64,000 nucleotides of DNA from Halieaceae bacterium. Its GTDB lineage: Bacteria > Pseudomonadota > Gammaproteobacteria > Pseudomonadales > Halieaceae. The notes beneath the pieces were generated by a model that saw only the letters and a list, made by a program, of their open reading frames with translations, ran no database searches and was not told where the DNA came from. The stretch lies in NCBI GenBank assembly GCA_002721785.1, contig PBLO01000039.1:101572-165571 (forward strand). Reading direction: 5' to 3'. Of this stretch, positions 53,980 through 64,000 are shown in pieces; within the stretch, counting starts at the first letter, position 1, and each line of letters begins with the position of its first letter. A program made the position numbers and the translations under genes.

Positions 53980-54590
53980 TGGTCGCGCTGCTGACAGAAC
54001 AGCCACTGTTGGCCGCACTCAGCGCTCTGCTCGGTTTGGGTGCGATTTTCGGCGCGCTTTTAGGTTTTGCGGCGATTCGCTTTCGCGTCGAAGGAAACCC
54101 GATCAGCGAGCAAATTAACGCCCTGCTGCCACAAACCCAATGCGGTCAATGTGGCTATCCCGGCTGTCGCCCCTACTCCGAGGCGATTGCTGACGGGGAC
54201 GCCATCAACAAATGCCCCCCAGGTGGCGAGGAAACCATTCAGGCCCTGGCTGACCTGCTTGACGTCGAGCCCCAGCCTCTAGATGCCGAGCACGGCACCG
54301 AAAAAGAACCGGTCGTGGCCTGGATTCGCGAAGCCGAATGCATTGGCTGCACCAAGTGTATTCAAGCGTGTCCGGTCGATGCCATCTTAGGCGCGGCCAA
54401 GGTGATGCATACCGTGATTGCGGACGAGTGCACAGGGTGCGATCTGTGTATTGAGCCCTGCCCGGTCGACTGCATCGATCTGATCCCAAGAAAATCAGGC
54501 ATTGGCTTCTGGCATTGGCCGCTCCCCGAAGATCGAGCCCCGCGCTTCGATGTGATCGCTACGGACGGGGTAGCGCGAGACGCAGCATGA
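53979..54590 (+). CDS. rnfB: Rnf/Rsx subunit B (ferredoxin)
   Basis: [51 protein letters not shown]. Confidence 0.97.
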   Translation: MVALLTEQPLLAALSALLGLGAIFGALLGFAAIRFRVEGNPISEQINALLPQTQCGQCGYPGCRPYSEAIADGDAINKCPPGGEETIQALADLLDVEPQPLDAEHGTEKEPVVAWIREAECIGCTKCIQACPVDAILGAAKVMHTVIADECTGCDLCIEPCPVDCIDLIPRKSGIGFWHWPLPEDRAPRFDVIATDGVARDAA

Positions 54591-56134
54591 GAGCGATCCA
54601 CGACATTCACGGTGGCGTGCACCCACCGGAGCGCAAGGAGTTGTCGCAGCCCGGGCAACTGACCGATGCCCCCTTACCCACTCACCTCGTACTGCCGCTG
54701 CGCCAGCATCTGGGCGTCCCGGCAGCTCCTTGCGTAGCCGTGGGCGACACCGTACTCGGTGGGCAGCAGATCGCTGAGGCGCAGGGGCCGATGAGCGTCC
54801 CCGTCCATGCGCCCACATCGGGCAGCATTGTGGCAATCGAATCGCGACCTATTGCGCACGCATCAGGCCTCGAGGATCACTGCATTGTCCTAGAAACCGA
54901 CGGACGGAATCAGTGGGTCACCTGTGCGGGGACAGCCGATTGGCACGCGGAGGATCCCGTTACCCTAGTGGAACGGATAAAAGACGCGGGTATCGCGGGA
55001 ATGGGCGGCGCAGGGTTTCCGACAGCAGTGAAACTCACGCCCGGGCCCACGCGAAATATCGAGACGGTGTTGATCAACGGCACCGAATGCGAGCCCTACA
55101 TCACGGCTGACGATACGCTCATGCAGTGCCACGCTGATGAACTGGTTGAGGGCGCACAAATTCTGGCTCATGTTGTGTCGGCCGATGCGATTCTCATCGG
55201 TATTGAGGACAATAAACCCGCTGCCATTGCACGCGTCGCCGCAGCGATCGAGCGCTCCGGGGCTGATATCGAACTGGCCACTTTCCCCACTAAATACCCG
55301 TCCGGCGGCGAAAAGCAAATCATCGAAATTCTGACCGGGCAGCAGGTGCCGTCGGGGGGCATTCCCGCCGATATTGGCTTAGTCTGTGTTAACCCAGGTA
55401 CCGCGGTGGCAGCGAAACGCGCCATTGTCGACGGCAAACCCCTCACCCACCGCATCGTAACGCTGACCGGCGAATCCCTCAGCACGCCGCAAAACGTAAC
55501 GGCTTGCTTGGGCACGCCAATCACATGGTTAATGGCCCATGCGGGACTCTCCGCTGCGCCGCAGCAACGCATCATTCATGGTGGGCCGATGATGGGGTTT
55601 GCGGTGTCGAACCTCGAGGCACCCATCACCAAGATCACCAACTGCCTGCTGGCACCAACAGTGGCCGAGCTGCCATTACCTGAGCCCGCCAAACCGTGCA
55701 TTCGCTGCGGACACTGCGCGGAGGCTTGCCCCGCATCACTCCTGCCGCAGCAGCTTTATTGGTATGCGCGCGCCAAGGATCAAGAACAGCTGGCTGAACA
55801 CCGGCTCTTTGACTGCATCGAGTGTGGCGCCTGCGCCTATGTTTGCCCAAGCCAGATTCCACTGGTCCAATACTACCGGGCAGCGAAGGGACAGATCCGC
55901 GACAGCGAGCAGGAAAAGCGCCGCTCTGATAACTCGCGGGAGCGCTTTGAGGCCCGGCAGGCGCGACTTGAGGCGGAAGCCGCGGCTCGTGAGGCGAAAC
56001 GCGCAGCACGCAAAGCCGCCGCAGCCGATAAAGCTGCAGAAGGCGGCGTTGACCCTATTCAGGCGGCCATTGAGCGCGCCAAAGCCCGGAAAGCCGAGCA
56101 AGACCAGGGCGCGGATAAAGAGCCTGCACATTGA
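54587..56134 (+). CDS. rnfC: Rnf/Rsx subunit C
   Basis: [63 protein letters not shown]; short Ala/Lys-rich tail. Confidence 0.97.
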   Translation: MRAIHDIHGGVHPPERKELSQPGQLTDAPLPTHLVLPLRQHLGVPAAPCVAVGDTVLGGQQIAEAQGPMSVPVHAPTSGSIVAIESRPIAHASGLEDHCIVLETDGRNQWVTCAGTADWHAEDPVTLVERIKDAGIAGMGGAGFPTAVKLTPGPTRNIETVLINGTECEPYITADDTLMQCHADELVEGAQILAHVVSADAILIGIEDNKPAAIARVAAAIERSGADIELATFPTKYPSGGEKQIIEILTGQQVPSGGIPADIGLVCVNPGTAVAAKRAIVDGKPLTHRIVTLTGESLSTPQNVTACLGTPITWLMAHAGLSAAPQQRIIHGGPMMGFAVSNLEAPITKITNCLLAPTVAELPLPEPAKPCIRCGHCAEACPASLLPQQLYWYARAKDQEQLAEHRLFDCIECGACAYVCPSQIPLVQYYRAAKGQIRDSEQEKRRSDNSRERFEARQARLEAEAAAREAKRAARKAAAADKAAEGGVDPIQAAIERAKARKAEQDQGADKEPAH

Positions 56135-57153
56135 GCTTGCTTAGAGTGACATCGCCCCATGCGGCGGGCCAGAGCAAAGTCTCGTCAGTGATGCGGGACG
56201 TACTGCTGGCCACCCTACCCGGCGTGGTGGTGCTCACCGCTTATTTCGGTCCAGGAACGCTGGTAAACATTGTGTTGGGTGGTCTGATCGCGGTGGCCTG
56301 CGAATATGCGGTGACCGCGTGGCGCGGCCGTGACCCCAGGGTCGCGATCAGCGATCTCAGCATTCTGGTGACATCGACACTTCTCTGCATCGCCCTCCCG
56401 CCCTATGCGCCATGGTGGCTCATCGTGATCGGCGTGCTCACTGCGGTCCTGCTTGGCAAGCAGGTGTTTGGCGGACTCGGATATAACCCGTTCAATCCCG
56501 CGATGGTGGGCTACGTCGTATTGTTGATTTCGTTCCCCGTGCAGATGAGCGCCTGGGCACCACCCCGCGGCCTGACGGACGTCCCGGGGCTGGGTGAGAC
56601 ACTTCGCCATTTGTTCGCACCGGGTACGATCGATGCCGTGACCGCAGCAACGCCCCTCGATCTGCTTCGCCAAAACACCGGCCTGTTATTTGATGATTTG
56701 ATGAGCAGTCGGCCTGAACTCGTTGGCTGGGGCGGTGTCGGTTGGCTACAAGCCAACATCGCTTTCCTAGTCGGAGGCATCTGGCTCCTCTATCGAAAAA
56801 CGTTCACCTGGCACGCACCACTGGCCATGCTGGCGGCACTGAGTTTTTGCGCATTGATCGGCTATGACGGCGGCAGTTCTGAGAGCGGCGGCAGCGCGCT
56901 CTTTCATTTATTCAGTGGCGCCACGATGTTCGCTGCATTTTTCATCATTACCGACCCGGTGAGTTCAGCGGTATCCAACCGCGGACGACTCATTTTTGGG
57001 GCACTGATTGGTGCACTGGTGTACCTGATCCGGGTGCTCGGCAACTATCCGGATGCCGTCGCTTTCGCCGTGCTCATCCTGAATTTCTGTGCGCCCTTTA
57101 TCGACCACTACACCCAGCCGAAGGTGTACGGCACGCGGAATAAAGACGTATGA
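56131..57153 (+). CDS. rnfD: Rnf/Rsx subunit D
   Basis: FGGLGYNPFNPAMVGYVVLLISFP, DAVTAATPLDLLR, ATMFAAFFIITDPVSS. Confidence 0.97.
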   Translation: MSLLRVTSPHAAGQSKVSSVMRDVLLATLPGVVVLTAYFGPGTLVNIVLGGLIAVACEYAVTAWRGRDPRVAISDLSILVTSTLLCIALPPYAPWWLIVIGVLTAVLLGKQVFGGLGYNPFNPAMVGYVVLLISFPVQMSAWAPPRGLTDVPGLGETLRHLFAPGTIDAVTAATPLDLLRQNTGLLFDDLMSSRPELVGWGGVGWLQANIAFLVGGIWLLYRKTFTWHAPLAMLAALSFCALIGYDGGSSESGGSALFHLFSGATMFAAFFIITDPVSSAVSNRGRLIFGALIGALVYLIRVLGNYPDAVAFAVLILNFCAPFIDHYTQPKVYGTRNKDV

Positions 57154-57785
57154 AGTGGCTTGCTTCCATTGGCCTCAGTGGCACTGTGCTGGCGCTCTTC
57201 GCTGCCGTGACATCGATCGCGATTGGCTGGACGTATCTCAGCACGAAAAGCCAGATCGACTTTGAGGTGCGGCGAGCAGAGGCACGACAACTGCTCGAAA
57301 TTTTCCCGGCAGATACCCACGATAATGAACTGGTAGATGACACCTTCACAATCGACGCCGAAACACCGCTTCTGGGTATCCGTGAGGCGCGGCAAGGGTA
57401 CCGCGTTCGTCTTAACGGTGACGTCATTGGCGTGATCCTGCCGACGACGGCTCGCGATGGCTACAGCGGCGACATTCGTGCGCTGGTGGGAATCCGGCGG
57501 GATGGCACCGTGGCCGGTATCCGGGTCGTTGCGCACCGCGAGACGCCCGGTCTCGGCGACAAGGTCGACATCCGCAAATCGGATTGGGTCACAGATTTCA
57601 ATCAGCGCAGTCTGGCGGATCCCACCCTGCCTGGCTGGAACGTCAAGAAAGACGGCGGGGTGTTTGATCAATTTACCGGAGCGACCGTTACTCCGCGCGC
57701 AGTGATTCTCGCCACGCGACGGGCACTGGAATACGCTAACCTCCATACGGCAACGCTATTTGAAACGGAGGCAGAGTCAGCATGA
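57150..57785 (+). CDS. rnfG: Rnf/Rsx subunit G
   Basis: [30 protein letters not shown] (SGATxT flavinylation-type site). Confidence 0.96.
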   Translation: MKWLASIGLSGTVLALFAAVTSIAIGWTYLSTKSQIDFEVRRAEARQLLEIFPADTHDNELVDDTFTIDAETPLLGIREARQGYRVRLNGDVIGVILPTTARDGYSGDIRALVGIRRDGTVAGIRVVAHRETPGLGDKVDIRKSDWVTDFNQRSLADPTLPGWNVKKDGGVFDQFTGATVTPRAVILATRRALEYANLHTATLFETEAESA

Positions 57786-58495
57786 GCAGCGCGTCCTACA
57801 GTCAGCTCACGCTCAACGGCCTGTGGAAGAACAACCCCGCACTGGTGCAGCTATTAGGGCTTTGCCCGCTGCTTGCGGTCACGGCCTCCACCGTCAACGC
57901 GCTCGGCCTTGCCGCAGCCACACTGTTTGTTCTGGTGGTCTCCAACACCACGGTGTCACTGATTCGCAGCGTCGTGTCAGACACTATTCGCTTGCCCGTC
58001 TTTGTGATGATCATTGCTGCGGCCGTGACCGTCACCGAATTGCTCATGCAGGCCTACAGCTACGAGCTCTATCAGATACTGGGTATTTTTCTGCCGCTTA
58101 TCACCACCAACTGCATCATTTTGGGCCGCGCCGACGCCTTTGCCCGCAAGAACCCGGTTCCTGCGGCGCTCTATGACGGGTTCATCATGGGCGTGGGCTT
58201 CGGCGCGGTGCTAGTGCTACTCGGCGCCATCCGCGAACTTCTCGGCACCGGGGCACTCTTTGCCGATATGCAGCTACTGTTCGGTGAAGGCGCAGAGCAC
58301 TGGCGCTGGGACATTTTCAATGTGGACTATCCCTTCCTGGTGGCCATCCTGCCTCCGGGGGCCTTTCTCGTCACGGGTTGCCTCATAGCGGTCAAAAATG
58401 CGATCGATACCACTCTGGAGCGGCGCGCCAAGGCTCAGGCCGAGGCGCCAGTGACCGGCAGCAAGCGGGTACGCGTTACGGGTACGGTTTCCTGA
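57782..58495 (+). CDS. rnfE: Rnf/Rsx subunit E
   Basis: [45 protein letters not shown]. Confidence 0.97.
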   Translation: MSSASYSQLTLNGLWKNNPALVQLLGLCPLLAVTASTVNALGLAAATLFVLVVSNTTVSLIRSVVSDTIRLPVFVMIIAAAVTVTELLMQAYSYELYQILGIFLPLITTNCIILGRADAFARKNPVPAALYDGFIMGVGFGAVLVLLGAIRELLGTGALFADMQLLFGEGAEHWRWDIFNVDYPFLVAILPPGAFLVTGCLIAVKNAIDTTLERRAKAQAEAPVTGSKRVRVTGTVS

Positions 58496-58509
58496 GGCCG
58501 AGTTGTCAC

Positions 58510-58917
58510 TCAGGTAGCCAAGGCGTCTCCTCTCACCAAGGTTGACAGGATCTCATCCACCGCGGCGGCATCCAGACCGTCGTCCTCCTCATCGCAGGCG
58601 TAGGTGATGTACAGCAACGCATCACCGTAGGTCAGGTACCACTCCGTTATCACCGACCCGCTCTCCTCGAATTGGCCGGTGAATCCCGTAAAACCGCCAT
58701 AGTCCGCCGCATGCCAGGCCGAGATTTCCGGCGATTCCTCTCTGGCGATATCCATCGCCGCTATCTCCTCGCCTGCCCCGGAGGCGCGCACGAGCGTCGT
58801 TACCGCCAATTCACCGATACCGTCCTGATCGGTGATCAACACCACATCCTCACTCTGCTCGGCAGACCATTCATCAGGCAGCATCAAACACCAGTAATCG
58901 GTTTCGATGATATTCAT
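58510..58917 (-). CDS. Hypothetical acidic protein
   Basis: 135 aa, MNIIETDYWCLMLPDEWSAEQSEDVVLITDQDGIGELAVTTL... Confidence 0.6.
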   Translation of the reverse strand: MNIIETDYWCLMLPDEWSAEQSEDVVLITDQDGIGELAVTTLVRASGAGEEIAAMDIAREESPEISAWHAADYGGFTGFTGQFEESGSVITEWYLTYGDALLYITYACDEEDDGLDAAAVDEILSTLVRGDALAT

Positions 58918-59078
58918 GGATGAGTTCTTCTCCTTTTTCGAGGGCTTTAGCGGCCTCTCATGTGCAAACACCGGGGCGCAATGCTGATGCTTAACACCGT
59001 TTTGGACGTCGCGTCACACAGGGACGCGGCACCACACCAGGCCACCCGGCCTCCGAGGCATGTATGAGCCCCCTGCGG

Positions 59079-59537
59079 TTAAGCACAGCTACTCAAGGCC
59101 AGGGTCATTAACACTGCATCCTCACGCCCATCTCCGAGCGCATAATAATCACGCCGGCGGCCCGTCTCCTGAAAAGACAACGAACGATATAACGCGCGCG
59201 CGGCGATGTTGCTGTCACGCACCTCCAGATCAACCTGCGTCACACTCGGTAAGGCACCCAGAGATGCCCAAAGTAGCTGTTTACCCAGACCCTGGCGGCG
59301 GCACGACGCCGTCACCCGAAGGTCAATCAGTTCAGCTCGCTCCGCCACACATTGGTACCAGATGGCAGCCACTGGCGCGTCCTCTCGAGCTAACACCCAA
59401 GCGTGGCAGGAAGGTTGAATGAGCAAGCTGGATAAAAAGGACAGGCTGGCCCCATCAGACGTGGAGTAAAGCGGTGCCATCGAACGCGTATCGCAATCAG
59501 TCGTCAGCGCCTTTAATGCGGGAATCGCCTCAGTCAC
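59079..59537 (-). CDS. rimI: Ribosomal protein alanine N-acetyltransferase (GNAT)
   Basis: LIDLRVTASCRRQGLGKQLLWASLGAL, LEVRDSNIAARALYRSLSFQETGRRRDYY. Confidence 0.93.
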   Translation of the reverse strand: MTEAIPALKALTTDCDTRSMAPLYSTSDGASLSFLSSLLIQPSCHAWVLAREDAPVAAIWYQCVAERAELIDLRVTASCRRQGLGKQLLWASLGALPSVTQVDLEVRDSNIAARALYRSLSFQETGRRRDYYALGDGREDAVLMTLALSSCA

Positions 59538-60279
59538 TGTGACAAAGCGGCCTGAGCGTCGCCCAAGCCGTTTGCTTCAACGCGCTGTCCCGCAGCATTT
59601 CCAGACTGGACGGGATGTGATGCACCGGCAAACCTGTATCAGGCAGGCTTTCGCAGGGGCCCATGCAGATGATTAATTGAGTTCGGTGGTCTGTCGTCAG
59701 CCGCTGGAGGAAACCGGATAGCATATCTCCCAAGCCTCCCGGAGCTTTAGCCAGGGCGCTCTGCTGCGCGGGCGGCCAATCGAATTGCTGGTGCCCACAT
59801 CGCACTGACGCGCCTCGAATCGCGCGAGCCATCGCTGCAATCAACTGCAACTGCTCCTGCCGGAGCAACTGATCTTCGAGTACTTCTACCCAGAGCACAT
59901 CACCACTGGTCACCATCACAAGAGAGAGTGGCGGCTGTTTATCTGGCGCTGCTTGTGAGCCGGTAGGAGTATCGGTGCTCGGGTGTACCGCTTCAGACTG
60001 CGCTTTCTGCGCCTCTGCTCGAGGCACCTCGCTAGGGCCTTCAAGCATGGCACGGACCTGTGCGCCTTGTGCCTCAACTTTGCGGGGCGCCGCTGCTGCA
60101 CTCATCTGCGACTCGACCTGCTGCGGCGCAGCGTAGCGCGCTGCCGGCCTTGCACCCGCCGGATCGGTACGGCTGACCAAAGGCGTGATGCCCAGCGCCG
60201 CCAGCGAGGCACGTCGTGCACATTCCAGTGCCCACAACGCCTCAGGCGCAACCGGTAACGAGGTATCTGTATCCGTCAT
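59530..60279 (-). CDS. HolD-like (DNA polymerase III psi) candidate with low-complexity insert
   Basis: RRASLAALGITPLVSR N-terminus, Ala/Pro/Gln-rich middle, overlap with downstream rimI. Confidence 0.5.
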   Translation of the reverse strand: MTDTDTSLPVAPEALWALECARRASLAALGITPLVSRTDPAGARPAARYAAPQQVESQMSAAAAPRKVEAQGAQVRAMLEGPSEVPRAEAQKAQSEAVHPSTDTPTGSQAAPDKQPPLSLVMVTSGDVLWVEVLEDQLLRQEQLQLIAAMARAIRGASVRCGHQQFDWPPAQQSALAKAPGGLGDMLSGFLQRLTTDHRTQLIICMGPCESLPDTGLPVHHIPSSLEMLRDSALKQTAWATLRPLCHSD

Positions 60280-60319
60280 AAGGGCATTATCTCATGCCCG
60301 CGTGGTGCTGCGGCAGCGA

Positions 60320-61165
60320 TTACCCGAACCACTTCCACCCCCAACGGTTGAAGAAGCGCATCGCACCGCTTATAAACCAGCGGATATGGCGGGCGCCTTT
60401 GCGTGCTGCGTCGCCACCGTGATGAACGATCCGTATCTGGCTGTGTTCTAGCACTTGGCCGAGCTGGGCCATTTTCAGCGACAGGTCGTAGTCCTCGAAA
60501 TACAGAAAAAAGCGCTCGTCAAAGCCACCCACGGCATCAAAAATCTCCCGCCGAACCCACATGCAACAGCCGGAAGCCAACGTAACAGGCCGCACTTCCC
60601 CGTGGTTGGGCTGATCTCTCATCTCGTAACGCGCCAGCGCACGCCCACTCAGGCGCTTGAGCCAAGTAGGTCCAAACGCGCGCAGTCCCAGCACCCAGAC
60701 CGAGGGGTACGCCTTGGCGAAATATTCCCGCTCCCCACTGTCGCGTCGCCCCGTGGGCGCCAAGAGTGCTGCTGAAGGCGCCGACGTCAGTACCTCCATC
60801 GCGAGGCGGATCGCCTCTTCGGCAAGCTGCACATCAGGATTCAAGATCAGATGGAATGGCCCCTCGCAGGACGACATCGCGTGATTGTGGCCAGCGCCAT
60901 ATCCGCCGTTGTGATCCGCTATCACGTAATTCAGCGTCAGAGAGTCTTGTGACGCGAAATCGGCCAGCAACTGTTGGCACTTTGCGCTGTAAGCGGTGTC
61001 GCAACTGTTATCCCAACACACCATCTTGACGCCGGAGAGGTGCGCTGCCCGCAGTGATGTAATCACCGATTCCACCAATGCGCGCAACTGCTCCAAGGGG
61101 CTGTGAAACAGCACTACACTAAGAGTCAACTGCGGGATCGGATCGCTACTCTGGCCATTCTGCAT
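60320..61165 (-). CDS. GT2-family glycosyltransferase (rhamnosyltransferase-like)
   Basis: YVIADHNGGYGAGHNHAMSSCEGPFHLILNPDVQLAEEAI, GGFDERFFLYFEDYDLSLKM. Confidence 0.9.
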   Translation of the reverse strand: MQNGQSSDPIPQLTLSVVLFHSPLEQLRALVESVITSLRAAHLSGVKMVCWDNSCDTAYSAKCQQLLADFASQDSLTLNYVIADHNGGYGAGHNHAMSSCEGPFHLILNPDVQLAEEAIRLAMEVLTSAPSAALLAPTGRRDSGEREYFAKAYPSVWVLGLRAFGPTWLKRLSGRALARYEMRDQPNHGEVRPVTLASGCCMWVRREIFDAVGGFDERFFLYFEDYDLSLKMAQLGQVLEHSQIRIVHHGGDAARKGARHIRWFISGAMRFFNRWGWKWFG

Positions 61166-61193
61166 GTCGCCAGAATAACAGTGTGGTCAGCGG

Positions 61194-61652
61194 GTGAATA
61201 CGCGAGGTTCGCTGGTCCTTGTGAATTCCTTCTCGGACGCGAGCAACTTCGACATCATGGTCATTAATAGCGCAGAGCGCGAGCCCTCGTCGTTTTTGGG
61301 CGATCAATTCTACACCGTCTATGTCTCAGACATTTTCAATAACCCGCCACCAGCTGGCTCAACAATCAGCTTTGAGGGAAGTGGAGAATGTGAAGCTCTG
61401 ACGGAGGTCCCACCGATTTCAGATTCCAATAAGGCTGGCGCCTATGCTACGGCCCTGGCGGTACAGACCAATGACTTTGCGCAATCGCTTGAAGAGGCCG
61501 CCAACTCAGCACCCGATAAGCTAACCGTCAAACTGACTCTGCCAAACGGGTCGTTTATTACCGAGACCTATGCGTGTCGGGTAGACCGCTGCGCGGACGA
61601 CCCCGCCCAGTTCCCGGATTTTTCTCCTTCGCCCCCAGCATGCGGCCAGTGA
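61194..61652 (+). pseudogene. Truncated 3' remnant of an Ig-like-domain surface protein gene
   Basis: LGDQFYTVYVSDIFNNPPPAGSTISFEGSGECE resembles the terminal unit of large Ig-like proteins; reading frame begins abruptly after TAA at 61176. Confidence 0.5.
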
Positions 61653-61779
61653 GCAAAACTGGTCCCACTCACCGCAACATTCTCCCATTTCAGCGTCTCG
61701 GAGGCGCCCTCGCGGTCTGTCGCGACGACTCCGGCAGTATTATGATGTTGACGACACAACGCGAGGGAGCATAAATACA

Positions 61780-62541
61780 ATGGGACTCAAAGGTACTTCA
61801 AGAGTGCGACGTGGGCTTGCCGGTCTATCCGCTGGATTTCTGGCAGCTTGTCTTAGCGTCGCCAGCTCGGCGACAAACCTATCCAGCGGTTACACCAACG
61901 TGTTCGCCCTCAATAGTGATTTTTCCAAAGGAGCCTACCAATTTGGGTTCGGTTGGGACCCGGCAAATGCTGGCTCGGGTATCACGCAAGCAGGGAACAC
62001 GGTTTATCTCACGGCTCAAAATATTACTTGCAACGGCAATGCCAACGACAAAGACACGGTGTGGGGTTGCGACGGCAGCGGTCCGATCGCTGGCTATGGC
62101 AAGTTGATCCAGGACCTGCTGTTTTTTAACGAAGTCACATATGCCAACGGAGATGATCCGGCTTCAGGCGTGTGGCAGGGATGCTTCGCTGCTAACGACC
62201 TCGCTGAGGGTTACTCTCGCCAGGCGTTCGTAAAGGTCCTGCAAAATGGTGGCAACTACGACACGTACTACGAGGAGTATGACGGAAGTGGCTCGTGCTA
62301 CTCGATCCCGTGGTCCATAGCAGGTGACGCCGACGTCATACTGCAACGAGGGGTCATGATCTCCGGTCCTAACGGTCTAGCCGACGCTGACTACGGCTCC
62401 GCTACGGTATACCTGAACACTAATGCCGTTCCGGGTGCGCCAGAACCTGGTGATCCCAACGCCATCCCTGTGCTGCCACTGGGCGGTCTGTTTGGCATGA
62501 TTGCGCTACTGGGCTTGTTCGGCATCCGCCGGCTGAAATAA
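61780..62541 (+). CDS. Exported protein with C-terminal CTERM-type sorting signal
   Basis: N-terminal signal sequence; C-terminus PNAIPVLPLGGLFGMIALLGLFGIRRLK (motif, TM helix, basic tail). Confidence 0.75.
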   Translation: MGLKGTSRVRRGLAGLSAGFLAACLSVASSATNLSSGYTNVFALNSDFSKGAYQFGFGWDPANAGSGITQAGNTVYLTAQNITCNGNANDKDTVWGCDGSGPIAGYGKLIQDLLFFNEVTYANGDDPASGVWQGCFAANDLAEGYSRQAFVKVLQNGGNYDTYYEEYDGSGSCYSIPWSIAGDADVILQRGVMISGPNGLADADYGSATVYLNTNAVPGAPEPGDPNAIPVLPLGGLFGMIALLGLFGIRRLK

Positions 62542-62565
62542 GGCAGTAGGCGTAGTAAGACAAAG

Positions 62566-62587
62566 AGGGGCTAACGCCCCTTTTTTT
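62566..62587 (+). terminator. Rho-independent terminator of the CTERM-protein gene
   Basis: AGGGGC-TAAC-GCCCCT followed by a run of T. Confidence 0.9.
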
Positions 62588-63090
62588 ATGCTCAATAGAA
62601 GTGAGATCGAGTGACAATTCTGCTGGGCGCTACAACCTGGGTGTGGAAACTGATAGCAAGAATAAGCAGGTAACAATCCCCTCGACGCTACGCGCTTGAT
62701 ACGGTTTGATTGCCGTGCGTCCGCCGCAACATCTGTGCAAACAAGTCGAGGCACCAACGCTGGCAGTAACGTTCGTCAGAGCACCGCGACCTCTTCACAG
62801 TAAGCAGCCCTCAGTACACCCGCGTGGACGTCGTGTTCATGGCAGTAAGAAAAAAACCAATCCCCTCACACAGCGCCTTCTTGACCGAGTCGCCGCAGAG
62901 CGTGGCAAGCAACCCTCTCGCTCATCCGTAAGGCTCCGACACGCTTTTAGGTTAGGTACGGTACCCAGAGTTCGGCTAAGGAGCACCTCTACCAGCAGAT
63001 TTTGGCGCAGCATTCGACTGCCGCGAGCGCAAGCAGAGAAATCGATCTCAGGAGTGTGGTAAAACTAGACTCAGCTCTGGAATCTTTTAA

Positions 63091-63132
63091 AAAAAAGCCC
63101 AACGCTTACGCTATCGGGGGTTTTCTTTTTTT
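63091..63132 (-). terminator. Degenerate second copy of the rrn terminator
   Basis: Near-identical context to the terminator at 63297-63341: AAAAAAAAGCCCAACGCTTACGCTATCGGGGGTTTTCTTTTTTTAGAAGCC. Confidence 0.6.
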
Positions 63133-63136
63133 AGAA

Positions 63137-63267
63137 GCCCAGCAATGACCTCGCTTGGTCCCAAGCACTGCATGCGATCTCTCGGCGACGCCTGCTGTGC
63201 ATTCACCGCCGCAACTGTGGGGCTGGCGTGATCCCATTAACCGAGCCCTACTTGGCCGTAGCCGGCA
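63137..63267 (-). pseudogene. Probable decayed 5S rRNA copy
   Basis: Starts gcccagcaatgacct (compare gcctggcgatgacct in the real 5S) and ends gtagccggcaaaatt (compare gtcgccaggcaaact). Confidence 0.4.
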
Positions 63268-63296
63268 AAATTAGCGGGTAAAATTAGGTCACGCAT

Positions 63297-63341
63297 CCAA
63301 AAAAAACCCCGACCGCTAACGCGATCGGGGTTCTCTTTTTT
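63297..63341 (-). terminator. rrn operon terminator
   Basis: Minus strand CCCCGATCGC-GTTA-GCGGTCGGGG followed by T8. Confidence 0.85.
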
Positions 63342-63345
63342 AGAA

Positions 63346-63462
63346 GCCTGGCGATGACCTACTCTCACATGGGGAAGCCCCACACTACCATCGGCGATGC
63401 ACCGTTTCACTGCTGAGTTCGGAATGGATCAGGTGGTTCCAGTACTCTATTGTCGCCAGGCA
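63346..63462 (-). rRNA. rrf: 5S ribosomal RNA
   Basis: Minus strand TGCCTGGCGACAATAGAGTACTGGAACCACCTGATCCATTCCGAACTCAGCAGTGAAACG...GGTCATCGCCAGGC. Confidence 0.97.
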
Positions 63463-63743
63463 AACTGGTGTGAATGGCAAATAGCATGCTAAGAACCATT
63501 CAAATAGGGCGGTAAATCGAAACTGAGCCTGTCGGATGATTAGTCCGACGCACACTATGACTTGATCACAACATGCTCTCGTCGCCTGCCTAGGTGTTGC
63601 CACCCAGTTAGGGACTCAAACCATCACGCTTTCGCATGATGCCGAAGTCTTCTGAGCTTTTCTCTTTACGCACCGGCCTACAACGACTGATCGCGCAACT
63701 GCGCTTTACCGCAGCGAGATCCGCTACAAATAACTTGGATTAT

Positions 63744-64000
<257 letters not shown>

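Noticed and set aside
53401-58495. Rnf operon considered as a potentially novel electron-transfer system
   Set aside because: All six subunits are present in canonical A-B-C-D-G-E order with standard motifs; only the RnfC tail is short, which is common.
63463-63743. Possible tRNA in the 23S-5S spacer
   Set aside because: No TPsiC (GTTCRANNC) or anticodon-arm pattern could be found; treated as ordinary processed spacer.

Overview
The window is mostly a conserved gammaproteobacterial housekeeping region; the organism may belong to the marine OM60/NOR5-like group, which is inference only. On the minus strand lies a canonical rpsB-tsf-pyrH-frr-uppS-cdsA-dxr-rseP-bamA-skp-lpxD-fabZ-lpxA-lpxB-rnhB-dnaE cluster, followed by a Nudix protein with a lipoprotein signal and a DUF1244 protein. 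On the plus strand are map-glnD-dapC-nth-yffB-dapD-dapE. Next come a small LRR lipoprotein with an LpxL-like acyltransferase, an isolated dmpE-F-G-type catabolic triad, bamC-dapA, sppA, DUF2069-wrbA, a YihY-like gene, a PTPS-like/SDR/YhhQ cluster, hda-DUF2066, purM-purN, dcd, apbC, metG and a complete rnfABCDGE operon. After rimI and a HolD-like gene, the last ~4 kb looks accessory: a GT2 glycosyltransferase, a truncated Ig-like fragment and a CTERM-type exported protein. It ends at a minus-strand rRNA operon end (5S and the 3' end of 23S) that carries what looks like a decayed second terminator/5S copy. I found no CRISPR array, prophage, transposase, tRNA or recognisable defence system. The most interesting undescribed candidate is a ~130-nt structured RNA at about 43139-43303 (minus), with a sigma-E-like promoter and a strong intrinsic terminator.
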